Assembly: GCA_019751945.1 (NCBI GenBank)
Contig: JAIEMT010000014.1
Coordinates: forward strand, 62,001 to 126,000
Direction: 5' to 3'
Length of the DNA: 64,000 bases
From: a bacterium
GTDB taxonomy: Bacteria > Bdellovibrionota > UBA1018
A model generated the notes under the pieces. It was not told the origin of the DNA, searched no databases, and saw only the letters and a program-made list of their open reading frames with translations. The first letter of the stretch is position 1. Each line of letters starts with the position of its first letter. The translations under genes and the position numbers were made by a program. This document shows positions 38,047 to 47,211 of the stretch, piece by piece.

Positions 38047-41000
38047 AGTCGGAATGCGTCCTGAGTTTCCTGATCCCGCTGCAAACGGACTCTTACGCCG
38101 AATCGAATTGGCTCACCCGGATGCTCGCAAGGCCATTCGCTGGGCTCGAATGCTGGATGTATTTTGGATTGATGCTCCTTTTCATCGGGAAGAAACGATT
38201 TCGTTGGTGACCACGGTTTTTTGGGACAAGGTGGTGCAATGGCTTTTCACCGGGAATCTCATTCCCGCTGCAGCTGGAAAGTCCGGTAGCATACAAGATT
38301 TGATGGAGGCTGCTCCGAATCGTCCAGGAAATTTCTGGGCTATTGAGAAGAGATTCCGTCCCGGTGTCACCGATAACGTGGGTCGCACCGCTCAAGAAGC
38401 GTTGGCCATTGTTTCTCGTCAAGATGGAAAAGATCAGATCGCGAAATTTAATGACTCCTGTCGCGTTTCCAGTGGCAGCTTTTTGCTTTTGGAAGGCCCG
38501 AAGATTTCAGAAGGTTTGATCGAGAGCATTGCGAGAGATGTTTTTTGTAATGAGCTCATTGAGACTTGGGTTCATTACAATGAAGTCGAATTGAAAAAGA
38601 ACGATCGCTTTCAGCAAGATCGAGTGAAGCGCGATCTGCCCAGAATTTCTATGCAAGGAAATGATGAAGCGGAAGTGATTCGCCTGGGCGGCCTTTCGGA
38701 TGAAAATCTGGTCGGCATGAGTAACAAGCGCCTTTGGGCGCTGAGCCTGCCTGAGATGCAAGCCATTCGAAATTATTTTAGCGACGACAAGACTCGAGAG
38801 CGCCGGCGAGAAGTGGGTTTGGCAGATCCTACCGATGTGGAAATGGAAGTGTTAGCTCAGACCTGGTCGGAGCATTGTAAGCATAAACTCTTCGGCGCGG
38901 AAATTGACTATACGGGGGTCGATCAGGAGAAGGAAAAGATTCCGTCGAAGATCGATGGGCTTTTTAAAACAACGATCGTGAATACGACCCGCGACCTTCC
39001 GAGGGCGTGGTTGTTATCGGTGTTTGATGACAATGCCGGCATTATTGCTCTGAATGACGACACTGCTTTTTGTATCAAGGTAGAGACCCACAACAGTCCG
39101 TCGGCTCTCGATCCTTACGGCGGAGCTCTGACGGGTATTGTCGGTGTGAACCGCGATATCTTGGGTTGCGGCTTGGGTGCGCTTCCTGTTTTCAATACCG
39201 ATGTGTTCTGCGTGGCGGAACCCGATTATTCCAAAATGCTGCCCGATCGTATCCTGCATCCCCGTAGAATTTTAGATGGAGTGAGAAGAGGCGTCGAGCA
39301 CGGTGGAAATAAGAGCGGTATTCCCACAGTCAATGGGGCGCTCGTTTTCGATGATCGCTTCTTGGGAAAACCCCTCATTTACTGTGGTACTGGCGGAATT
39401 TTACCCCGAAAGATTACGCTTCCAGAAGGAGAGCGTTCGACGCACCTGAAGGAGATTCATGCCGGCGACCACGTGTGCATGGTGGGTGGACGAATTGGAA
39501 AAGACGGAATTCATGGGGCAACCTTCTCGTCGCTTGCGATGGATGAGTCGTCTCCTGTAACAGCCGTGCAACTTGGAGATCCCATCACACAGAAGCGCGC
39601 TGCCGATTTCTTACTCGAGGCGCGAGATCTAGGACTGTACCGCGCGATTACAGACAATGGTGCAGGCGGTTTGTCATCCAGTGTAGGGGAGATGGCTCGA
39701 ATTTCTGGTGGCGCCCGAATTGATGTCAGCAAAGCTAAAACCAAGTATCCCGGCTTGAAACCCTACGAACTCACGGTCAGTGAATCACAAGAGCGAATGA
39801 CGGTGGCTGTGCAGCCTGAGTGTTTAGCAAAGTTTAAGGACCTCGCAGCTCGTCGCGGAGTCGAGGTGAGCGATCTGGGAATTTTCTCTGACACCGGACT
39901 TTTTGAAGTTTATTACGGCGATCGAATTGTCGCTTCTTTGGATTTGGAGTTTCTCCATAAGGGGGCTCCTCGAATTAAGCTCCAGGCGAAATGGAACGGA
40001 CCGACACTTGCTCCAGCAGCTCCTGCAGCTTCATTAAAGCAAGAGAACGCGGAGCCTTTATTGCTGGGGCTCTTAGGTCGTCCCAACATTGCTTCGAAGG
40101 AATGGCTCATTCGACAATACGACCACGAAGTGCAGGGAATGTCCGTCATTAAGCCGCTTCAGCTCTGCGGCTTAGCCACACCGGAAGCGTTTAGTAGCCC
40201 GAACGATGCGGGCGTGATCAAGCCCATTGCGGGCGCTCCCATCGGTGTGGCCGTGGGTTGTGGAATCAATCCCAAGCTCTCCGACATTGACGCTTATTTG
40301 ATGGCCCAGGCCGCAGTCGACGAATCGATTCGAAATGTGCTCTGCGTGGGTGCGGAATATGGCACGGATGATTCTGTTTTGGCGCTAGTGGATAATTTCT
40401 GCTGGCCCGATCCGGTCGGGGATCTCGGAAAGAGTGCCGCTCTAGTCCGTGCTTGTTACGGATTGCGAGATGCAGCCATGGCGTTGGGTGCTCCGCTTGT
40501 TTCTGGAAAAGACAGCATGAAGAATGACTTCAAAGGTCGTCGAGGAAATGAAGAGATTAAAATCTCCGTGCCGCCGACGCTCTTGATGACTGCCGTTGCC
40601 AAGGTTCAAGACATTCATCGCGCTCGCAGTTCCGATTTTAAAAACGTGGGCGATCGAATCTATGCCATCGGTGGAATTGCTCAAGCCAGTTCGGGTTGTA
40701 TCGGGCTTTTAGGTTCGGAGTATGCACTTACCGGCGCATCGGTAGGATCTAATCCCCGAGTAGGCCGGCCCGATTGGGAACTTGCTAAGAAGCTTTACAA
40801 GTGGCTCGGTGGCGCCGAAGGAAAAGAATTGGGTCGACTCAGGTCCTTGCACGATATTTCGGAAGGCGGCCTCTTAGTGGCCGTAGCAGAGTCTATGATT
40901 GGACGAGGGCTCGGAGCCAACATCACTATTCCTAGTGCGATTGAAAACGCTTGGGAGTTTTGTTTTGGCGAGGGCTTCCACAGCTTCATGGGTTCCGCAT

Positions 41001-41188
41001 CGGAATCCGATGCGGCTTCGTTAGAAGCAGAGATGAAGCTGCTTGGAATTCCATTTATTTCCCTGGGCAGTGTTTCCTCCGGAGATCGTTTAGAAGTTCG
41101 CGGTCAGATTGGCGCTGAGAACCTGAACTGGGATTTCGGAGTCCAAAAACTTCGATCGGCCTGGAAGAAAGAGGGGTACTGGGAATGA
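38030..41188 (+). CDS. purL: Phosphoribosylformylglycinamidine synthase, synthetase subunit with N-terminal PurS-like extension
   Basis: LAQTWSEHCKHKLF; KVETHNSPSALDPYGGALTGIVGVNRD; 1052 aa; GTG start with GGAGG. Confidence 0.95.
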   Translation: MFVRVEVGMRPEFPDPAANGLLRRIELAHPDARKAIRWARMLDVFWIDAPFHREETISLVTTVFWDKVVQWLFTGNLIPAAAGKSGSIQDLMEAAPNRPGNFWAIEKRFRPGVTDNVGRTAQEALAIVSRQDGKDQIAKFNDSCRVSSGSFLLLEGPKISEGLIESIARDVFCNELIETWVHYNEVELKKNDRFQQDRVKRDLPRISMQGNDEAEVIRLGGLSDENLVGMSNKRLWALSLPEMQAIRNYFSDDKTRERRREVGLADPTDVEMEVLAQTWSEHCKHKLFGAEIDYTGVDQEKEKIPSKIDGLFKTTIVNTTRDLPRAWLLSVFDDNAGIIALNDDTAFCIKVETHNSPSALDPYGGALTGIVGVNRDILGCGLGALPVFNTDVFCVAEPDYSKMLPDRILHPRRILDGVRRGVEHGGNKSGIPTVNGALVFDDRFLGKPLIYCGTGGILPRKITLPEGERSTHLKEIHAGDHVCMVGGRIGKDGIHGATFSSLAMDESSPVTAVQLGDPITQKRAADFLLEARDLGLYRAITDNGAGGLSSSVGEMARISGGARIDVSKAKTKYPGLKPYELTVSESQERMTVAVQPECLAKFKDLAARRGVEVSDLGIFSDTGLFEVYYGDRIVASLDLEFLHKGAPRIKLQAKWNGPTLAPAAPAASLKQENAEPLLLGLLGRPNIASKEWLIRQYDHEVQGMSVIKPLQLCGLATPEAFSSPNDAGVIKPIAGAPIGVAVGCGINPKLSDIDAYLMAQAAVDESIRNVLCVGAEYGTDDSVLALVDNFCWPDPVGDLGKSAALVRACYGLRDAAMALGAPLVSGKDSMKNDFKGRRGNEEIKISVPPTLLMTAVAKVQDIHRARSSDFKNVGDRIYAIGGIAQASSGCIGLLGSEYALTGASVGSNPRVGRPDWELAKKLYKWLGGAEGKELGRLRSLHDISEGGLLVAVAESMIGRGLGANITIPSAIENAWEFCFGEGFHSFMGSASESDAASLEAEMKLLGIPFISLGSVSSGDRLEVRGQIGAENLNWDFGVQKLRSAWKKEGYWE

Positions 41189-41958
41189 GTACTGCAGTGA
41201 AAACAAAACCCCGAGTTCTGGTGCTCTTTGGCGATGGAATCAATTGCGAAAAAGAGACGGCGCAAGCTTTTGCGCTAGCTGGATTTCAGCCGGAGATTCG
41301 CCACTTAAACGATTTGATTGCCGAGAGAATGAACAACACCGTTTTGCAGCGCGAATACAAAGTCGTGGCTTTGCCAGGCGGGTTTTCTTTCGGTGACGAT
41401 CTGGGGAGCGGGCAGGTTCTGGCTTTAAAGATTCAATATGGTCTGGGTTGGGACCTCAATCAATTTGCTCAAGCCGGTGGAATGGTGATCGGGATTTGTA
41501 ATGGCTTTCAAGCGCTGCTCAAGTTGGGTGTTTTCGGCCAGGGTATTTCCATCACTCACAACGTGCACGGCAAATTTATGAACACCTGGGTGCGGATTAA
41601 TCCTCAGGGAAACCGCAGCGTTTGGTTGAAGGGTGCTGGGCCGATCGATGTGCCGATTCGACATGGCGAAGGTCGGATTGTGATTGCGCGCGATCGTCAC
41701 AAGGAAGTGATGAGCAAACTCGAGCGCACCGAGATGATGTGTCTCCGATACGAGGGCGATCCGAACGGGAGCGAGATGCAGATTGCTGGACTGAGTGATT
41801 CCACCGGAAGAATCCTGGGGTTGATGCCGCATCCGGAAGCCTTTGTACGTTGGACGGCACACCCGGAGTGGACCATGGCTCCCGGACGCGCGAGCGGTCC
41901 CGGCCAGGGACTACTTCTTTTCCAAAACGCGTATCGCGAGGTCACTCAGAATGCTTAA
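41185..41958 (+). CDS. purQ: Phosphoribosylformylglycinamidine synthase glutaminase subunit
   Basis: ALPGGFSFGDDLGSGQVLA...GICNGFQALLKLG. Confidence 0.95.
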   Translation: MSTAVKTKPRVLVLFGDGINCEKETAQAFALAGFQPEIRHLNDLIAERMNNTVLQREYKVVALPGGFSFGDDLGSGQVLALKIQYGLGWDLNQFAQAGGMVIGICNGFQALLKLGVFGQGISITHNVHGKFMNTWVRINPQGNRSVWLKGAGPIDVPIRHGEGRIVIARDRHKEVMSKLERTEMMCLRYEGDPNGSEMQIAGLSDSTGRILGLMPHPEAFVRWTAHPEWTMAPGRASGPGQGLLLFQNAYREVTQNA

Positions 41959-43525
41959 GATTCGTCGCGCACTTCTGACTGCTTCGGATAAAGCAGGAAT
42001 TGTCGATTTGGCGAAAGCGTTGGTTCAGGCTGGAACAGAGCTCGTTGCGACGGGTAAGACTGCCTCCATTTTGCGGGAGGCCGGTTTATCAGTCACTCCG
42101 ATCGAAACGATCACGGGCAGTCCCGAGGCTTTCAAAGGTCGAATGAAGACGTTGTCTTTTAACGTCTGTAGCGGAATTCTTTTTCGTCGGGGCGATGCCG
42201 ATGACGAGCAGGACTTAAAAAAGCTCAAGATTGTTCCGATCGATTGCGTCGTCGTGAATTTCTATCCGTTTGAAAAGGCGGCGGCGAAAGAAGGTGTTTC
42301 TCGCCCAGAACTGATCGAAGAAGTGGACATCGGTGGCCCCACATTGGTGCGTGCAGCTGCGAAGAATGCGCCGGATGTCTTGGTTCTCACTCATCCCGGT
42401 CAGTACCCTGCGGTCATCGAGCAGCTGAAAAAACAAGGCGGGGTTTCGCCGGATCTTTCCCATTCGTGCGCACAATCCGCTTGGGATCGGATCTTGGATT
42501 ACGACAAAGCCATTGCGCGTGAACTCGGCGGCAAAAAGCTTCTGAAGCTTCGGTATGGTGAGAATCCTCATCAGCAAGCGAATCTCAGTTTTGATGCGGA
42601 CACTTCCCCTATTCAATGGGATTTGAAACTCACTCCGGCAGAGCTTTCTTACAACAATATTTTGGACGTTTCGGCGGGCTACGGTTTGGCGAGCGATCTC
42701 ACCCAACTTCGTTCCAGTTCTTCAGGCGTGGTCATCATTAAACACAATAATCCGTGTGGCGTGGCGCTTGCGGGGGATCAACTCACCGCTCTGAAGCACG
42801 CTTGGGCCGGCGATCCTGTCTCCGCATTTGGCGGCGTGGTGGTGTTCAACCGTCCTCTTGAAAGCGCGACCGCGGCTTGGTTGGCTGAGCGCTTTGTGGA
42901 TGTGGTGGTGGCTCCCGGTTTGACTCCTGAGGATCCAGCTCTTCAAACCCTGAAGGGGAAGCGGAAGAATTTGAAAGCGGTTTCCGTTCGCTCTTGGAAT
43001 CTGGTTCCTGCTCAAATGACAGTGGCAGTACCCGGTGGTGAATTGATTCAAACCAACGATCTGGGCGTCGACGATCCGTTGAAGTCGATGACGAAAGCAA
43101 ATTGGCCGGCAGAAAAAAATCTCCTCGGCCGATTTGGAATTTCAGTCACGCGTTCTTTGAAGTCGAACGCTGTGGCATTGGTTCACGAAGATCCTCGTTC
43201 TGGTGTGATGCGGTTAGTGGGAGCAGGGCAGGGACAGCCCAATCGAGTGGAAGCGCTCGAGAAGCTAGCTTTTCCCCGTGCGCGAAAGTTTTTTGCCGAG
43301 CCGCCGGAGTTTGCACAAAATGAAATCAAAGGAAGTTTGGAAGAATGCGTGCTGGTTAGTGATGCATTCTTTCCATTTCGGGATACGGTGGATATCGCTG
43401 CGAAGGCGGGAATTCGCTGGATTATTCAGCCAGGCGGCAGCTTAAAAGATGGGGACAGCGTTGCGGCTTGCGATCAATATGGAATTGCGATGGCTTTCAC
43501 AGGCATCAGGCATTTTAGACATTAG
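41951..43525 (+). CDS. purH: Bifunctional AICAR transformylase/IMP cyclohydrolase
   Basis: RRALLTASDKAGIVDLAKAL...LRYGENPHQQA...NPCGVALA..AFGGVVVFNRPL. Confidence 0.96.
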   Translation: MLKIRRALLTASDKAGIVDLAKALVQAGTELVATGKTASILREAGLSVTPIETITGSPEAFKGRMKTLSFNVCSGILFRRGDADDEQDLKKLKIVPIDCVVVNFYPFEKAAAKEGVSRPELIEEVDIGGPTLVRAAAKNAPDVLVLTHPGQYPAVIEQLKKQGGVSPDLSHSCAQSAWDRILDYDKAIARELGGKKLLKLRYGENPHQQANLSFDADTSPIQWDLKLTPAELSYNNILDVSAGYGLASDLTQLRSSSSGVVIIKHNNPCGVALAGDQLTALKHAWAGDPVSAFGGVVVFNRPLESATAAWLAERFVDVVVAPGLTPEDPALQTLKGKRKNLKAVSVRSWNLVPAQMTVAVPGGELIQTNDLGVDDPLKSMTKANWPAEKNLLGRFGISVTRSLKSNAVALVHEDPRSGVMRLVGAGQGQPNRVEALEKLAFPRARKFFAEPPEFAQNEIKGSLEECVLVSDAFFPFRDTVDIAAKAGIRWIIQPGGSLKDGDSVAACDQYGIAMAFTGIRHFRH

Positions 43526-43536
43526 AAGAGGTTCGA

Positions 43537-44568
43537 ATGGCCGTTCTGACTTATGCACAATCTGGAGTAAACCGGGAAGCTGCCGATAAACTCGTCGAAA
43601 AGATCGCGTCGCTTGCAAAGGTGACCAATAACAAAAAAGTGAAGAGTTCCGTGGGCGGCTACGCCTCTCTCTTTGAGTTGGATAAGAAGCGTTGGTTAGC
43701 AGCTTCGACGGATGGAGTGGGCACCAAGCTCAAGCTCGCCTTTGCTCTGAATGTTCACAACACGGTCGGAATCGATTTGGTCGCGATGTCGGTGAACGAT
43801 TTGCTTTGCGTAGGTGCCGAGCCGCTTTTCTTCTTAGATTACTTTGCCACCGGAAAATTGGAATCTCACGTTGCCGAGCAAGTAATCGCAGGAGTCGTCG
43901 AAGGATGTCGCCAAGCGGGTTGCGCCCTGGTGGGCGGTGAGACGGCCGAGATGCCCGATTTTTACATGGCAGGCGAATACGATCTCGGCGGTTTTGCCGT
44001 GGGCACGGTGGATCCCAAAAAGGTTTTACCCAAAAAGGAAGTGAAACCCGGGGATGTGTTGCTCGGCCTTGCTTCGAGTGGATTTCATAGCAATGGTTTT
44101 AGCTTGCTCAGAAAACTGGTTCCTCATGGCGAAGCCGGCGAAGAAATTTCGAGCCAGCTTCTGACTCCGACCCGGATTTATACTAAAGCTCTGATGCCAC
44201 TGATTCAGAAGGGGGCGTTCAAGGGGTTGGCGCATATTACCGGATCGGGTTTTTTAAACGTGCCGCGTATATCTGACAAGGTGAGCTATGAAATTCAGCT
44301 CCCCCTGTTCTCAGAAATTCCTGCAGTTTTCCCATGGGTTTTTAAGCGCGCCAAAATGACGCTTGAGGAAATGACCACCACCTTCAACATGGGCATTGGA
44401 ATGGTTTTAGTGGTTGCTGCGAATAAGAAAGCTGCGGTACTCAAGCAGCTTCGCGCTTCAGGGGAGAAGCGAGTCTGGGAATTGGGGCAGGTCATTAAGA
44501 AAGCCCCCGGCCAGAAGTCTCAGGTGATCATTCACCACGGGAAGGAAAAGGTCGTTCTCGATTATTAA
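43537..44568 (+). CDS. purM: Phosphoribosylformylglycinamidine cyclo-ligase
   Basis: STDGVGTKLKLAFALNVHNTVGIDLVAMSVNDLLCVGAEPLFFLDYFATGKL. Confidence 0.97.
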   Translation: MAVLTYAQSGVNREAADKLVEKIASLAKVTNNKKVKSSVGGYASLFELDKKRWLAASTDGVGTKLKLAFALNVHNTVGIDLVAMSVNDLLCVGAEPLFFLDYFATGKLESHVAEQVIAGVVEGCRQAGCALVGGETAEMPDFYMAGEYDLGGFAVGTVDPKKVLPKKEVKPGDVLLGLASSGFHSNGFSLLRKLVPHGEAGEEISSQLLTPTRIYTKALMPLIQKGAFKGLAHITGSGFLNVPRISDKVSYEIQLPLFSEIPAVFPWVFKRAKMTLEEMTTTFNMGIGMVLVVAANKKAAVLKQLRASGEKRVWELGQVIKKAPGQKSQVIIHHGKEKVVLDY

Positions 44569-44589
44569 TCGAGAAAAAGGGGGCGCTCG

Positions 44590-47211
44590 TTGAGCTTACT
44601 GGCTCAAATCGGTGCAGAAAAACTTTGGGGCCTTCATCCGCAGGCTTGGGTCTGTGTGGGCGGAGGCTTGTCCCGAGAAGATTTAAAGGATGCGCTCCTC
44701 TCCCCGAAGAACGGAGGCCGCGGGTTTTTCGGAAGCTCCGTTGTTCGAGTTCAAGATATTTGCCTCCGGGTTCTAGCAGGGGCGGGGCACACCATTTCTC
44801 CTGATTCACTTTTGTCGAATTCTGCCCGCCAGGAGATTTTGAGAATTCTGATCGCGGATCGAAAAATTCTGGTTCATCTTCCCGAGATCAAAAAACTTCG
44901 TCGTCAAACGTCGTTTCTCAAGAAGCTCGATCGGTCCATTCAGTCGGGGCGTATGGCCTTTGCTCATGATCAAGAAGAGTCTGTCTATTACGAGCGCTTG
45001 GGAAAACTCCGGCCCGTTCAGGATGAAGTCCGCCTGCTCGCTCGAGCCTATGAATCGTGGCTGAAAACTTATCAAGTTTGGGATGCTCCCGCTCTTTTAA
45101 GAGAAGCGGTGAGTGTTTTGAAATCCCAAGATTCTTTTCAACTCCCGGCCGAGATTTTTTATCTTCACGGGGTTCATGTAGAAAGTTTAGAGGCCAGTTT
45201 CTTGGATGCGTTAGCTGAACACACTTCAGTCATTCGAATTTCTGATTTGAATGAAAAACTAGAGATTCGTTCGTGCGCCTATCAACGCTGGCACACGGCC
45301 GACGATGCTGCAGATTTCTTAGCTCAGAAGCTCGCTTCCATTCCCAAAGAAAACTGGGCTGAGCACATTGTATTGGTTCCCGACCAACCCGAAATTCGAA
45401 GAACTTTAATGAGGGGGCTTCGCCAGTGGGGAGTCCCGGTGGCAGATCCCCGAGATCCCACCCAGATGCGCTGGGACGAATCGGTGAAGGCGGCGCTCCT
45501 GCCGATGGAAGTCGTCGCCGGAAGATTTGAGCGTGGTGCTGTTATTTCCTGGTTGCAACAGACGGGGAGTGGTGAGGCGATTGGAGAGATCAATAGTCGC
45601 GGCGTCACTCAGGGGCTGCCCTCCTACGCGGGCGGAGTATTGAGCCCGATTTACGACAAGTTGAAGCGTCTCCAAGCGCGATTTCAGGGAAAGAAGACGG
45701 CTTTAGAAATCGGGAAGGCCCACCTCGAGTATCTGATTCAGAGTCAGATGGAGTCTCGGACTGTTCAGATTTTTGAACGTCTTTGGGAAAATCTCGTCGG
45801 CGATTTTGAAAAGATTGGGCAGTCTTCGCGAAAGGCTCCGGTGCTTTTTTGGCTCGAAGCTCTGATGATTCGAATTCGGGATTCGGGACCGGCTCTCGAA
45901 AAACTTCGTCCTCAGCACGGCGTGAAAATTCACCGCCTGGGTCAGGCTCCTGTCGATGGAATTTCTCAAATCTGGATTTTCAATCCCGCCTCGAACTGGT
46001 TGGAAGATCAGGTGGGGGACTATTGGTTTAGTGAACGGGATCGGGAAATTTTAGCATCCGAGTTTGCAGTTCGGTCGGCACCGCAATTAAAGCAGGAACG
46101 AATTGCCTCGATTCAAGCTTGGGCAAAACAAGCGGATCAGGTGCACGTTTTAGATTCGGCTTACGGATGGAATGGAAAGGAGCGGGAGTCGTTGATGCCG
46201 TTGCTAGCGGAGTTGGGTTTGCAACCTGACGAGGGCTCGAAGGAAATGGCCCATGCGCGCTGGGTCCGAAGTTTCGGAGCGATTCGCCCCATTCCTCCTC
46301 AGACGGTTCGTCTGGCCCCTGTTTCGGTTTCGGGAAAGCCCACCATTGCTGCCACAGCCTTAGATCACGCCAGCACTTGTCAGTTTCGGGCACTGAGTTC
46401 TTCTCGCTGGAAGCTTTATGACTTGCGCGAGCCCGGAATGAATGTCTGGCCCGAAGTGCGCGGAAATATTTTGCACCGAGCGGTAAAGATTTTAACCGAG
46501 TCGCGAGGGGGTGGATCCAAGATTCAGCGAAGCGCTCGAGAGGCCTTAGAAGAGGCCTGGTTGCTGGAACGGCCGAAGGGACTTTTTCGTGGGGAGCGAC
46601 ACGCTGCTTACGTGAAATCGAAAATGGTGGCGGTGCTCGAGAGATTTATTGAGCAAGAGCAAGAGTACATCGAGCGTTCGGGGACGCAGGTTCTTCATCA
46701 AGAAGGCCCGCTGCTTCGGTTGGAGTTTGAAGATTTTGATGTCACCGGAATTCCTGACCGCGTGGACGAACACGAAAAGGGAATTTTCGTGATGGACTAT
46801 AAATCCGGTACTCAAAAAGTTTCGGGAACTAAGATGGTTGAGGAAGGCTATCGCCTCCAACTTCCTTTTTATGCTGTCGCGCTTGAGAAGCAATTAGGAA
46901 AGCCGGTGGTTGGCGTCCAGTTTGTCGAGTTGACTCCGAAGGGGTCTCGAATTCGGGGAATCTTTTTCAAACCCTTCAATGGCAAAGAGCCGGGGAAGCT
47001 GACCAACACTCGTTCTAAGACCAGCGTCTTGGAACTCGAGCCTGAATCCGTGTGGACTCAGGCTACTGCACAGATTCGAGTGACGGCCCGCCGCTACTTA
47101 GATGGAATTTACGATCCCGTTCCTAAGGATCCTGAAACTGACTGCGGGAGTTGTCGTTACTCGGATCTCTGTGGTCGGTCCCGAATGGTGAACGAGGTGG
47201 AGCGAGCATGA
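44590..47211 (+). CDS. AddB-like PD-(D/E)XK nuclease-family protein
   Basis: C-terminal GIPDRVDEHEKGIFVMDYKSGT...LQLPFYAVAL and CGSCRYSDLCGR (Fe-S-like cysteines). Confidence 0.8.
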   Translation: MSLLAQIGAEKLWGLHPQAWVCVGGGLSREDLKDALLSPKNGGRGFFGSSVVRVQDICLRVLAGAGHTISPDSLLSNSARQEILRILIADRKILVHLPEIKKLRRQTSFLKKLDRSIQSGRMAFAHDQEESVYYERLGKLRPVQDEVRLLARAYESWLKTYQVWDAPALLREAVSVLKSQDSFQLPAEIFYLHGVHVESLEASFLDALAEHTSVIRISDLNEKLEIRSCAYQRWHTADDAADFLAQKLASIPKENWAEHIVLVPDQPEIRRTLMRGLRQWGVPVADPRDPTQMRWDESVKAALLPMEVVAGRFERGAVISWLQQTGSGEAIGEINSRGVTQGLPSYAGGVLSPIYDKLKRLQARFQGKKTALEIGKAHLEYLIQSQMESRTVQIFERLWENLVGDFEKIGQSSRKAPVLFWLEALMIRIRDSGPALEKLRPQHGVKIHRLGQAPVDGISQIWIFNPASNWLEDQVGDYWFSERDREILASEFAVRSAPQLKQERIASIQAWAKQADQVHVLDSAYGWNGKERESLMPLLAELGLQPDEGSKEMAHARWVRSFGAIRPIPPQTVRLAPVSVSGKPTIAATALDHASTCQFRALSSSRWKLYDLREPGMNVWPEVRGNILHRAVKILTESRGGGSKIQRSAREALEEAWLLERPKGLFRGERHAAYVKSKMVAVLERFIEQEQEYIERSGTQVLHQEGPLLRLEFEDFDVTGIPDRVDEHEKGIFVMDYKSGTQKVSGTKMVEEGYRLQLPFYAVALEKQLGKPVVGVQFVELTPKGSRIRGIFFKPFNGKEPGKLTNTRSKTSVLELEPESVWTQATAQIRVTARRYLDGIYDPVPKDPETDCGSCRYSDLCGRSRMVNEVERA

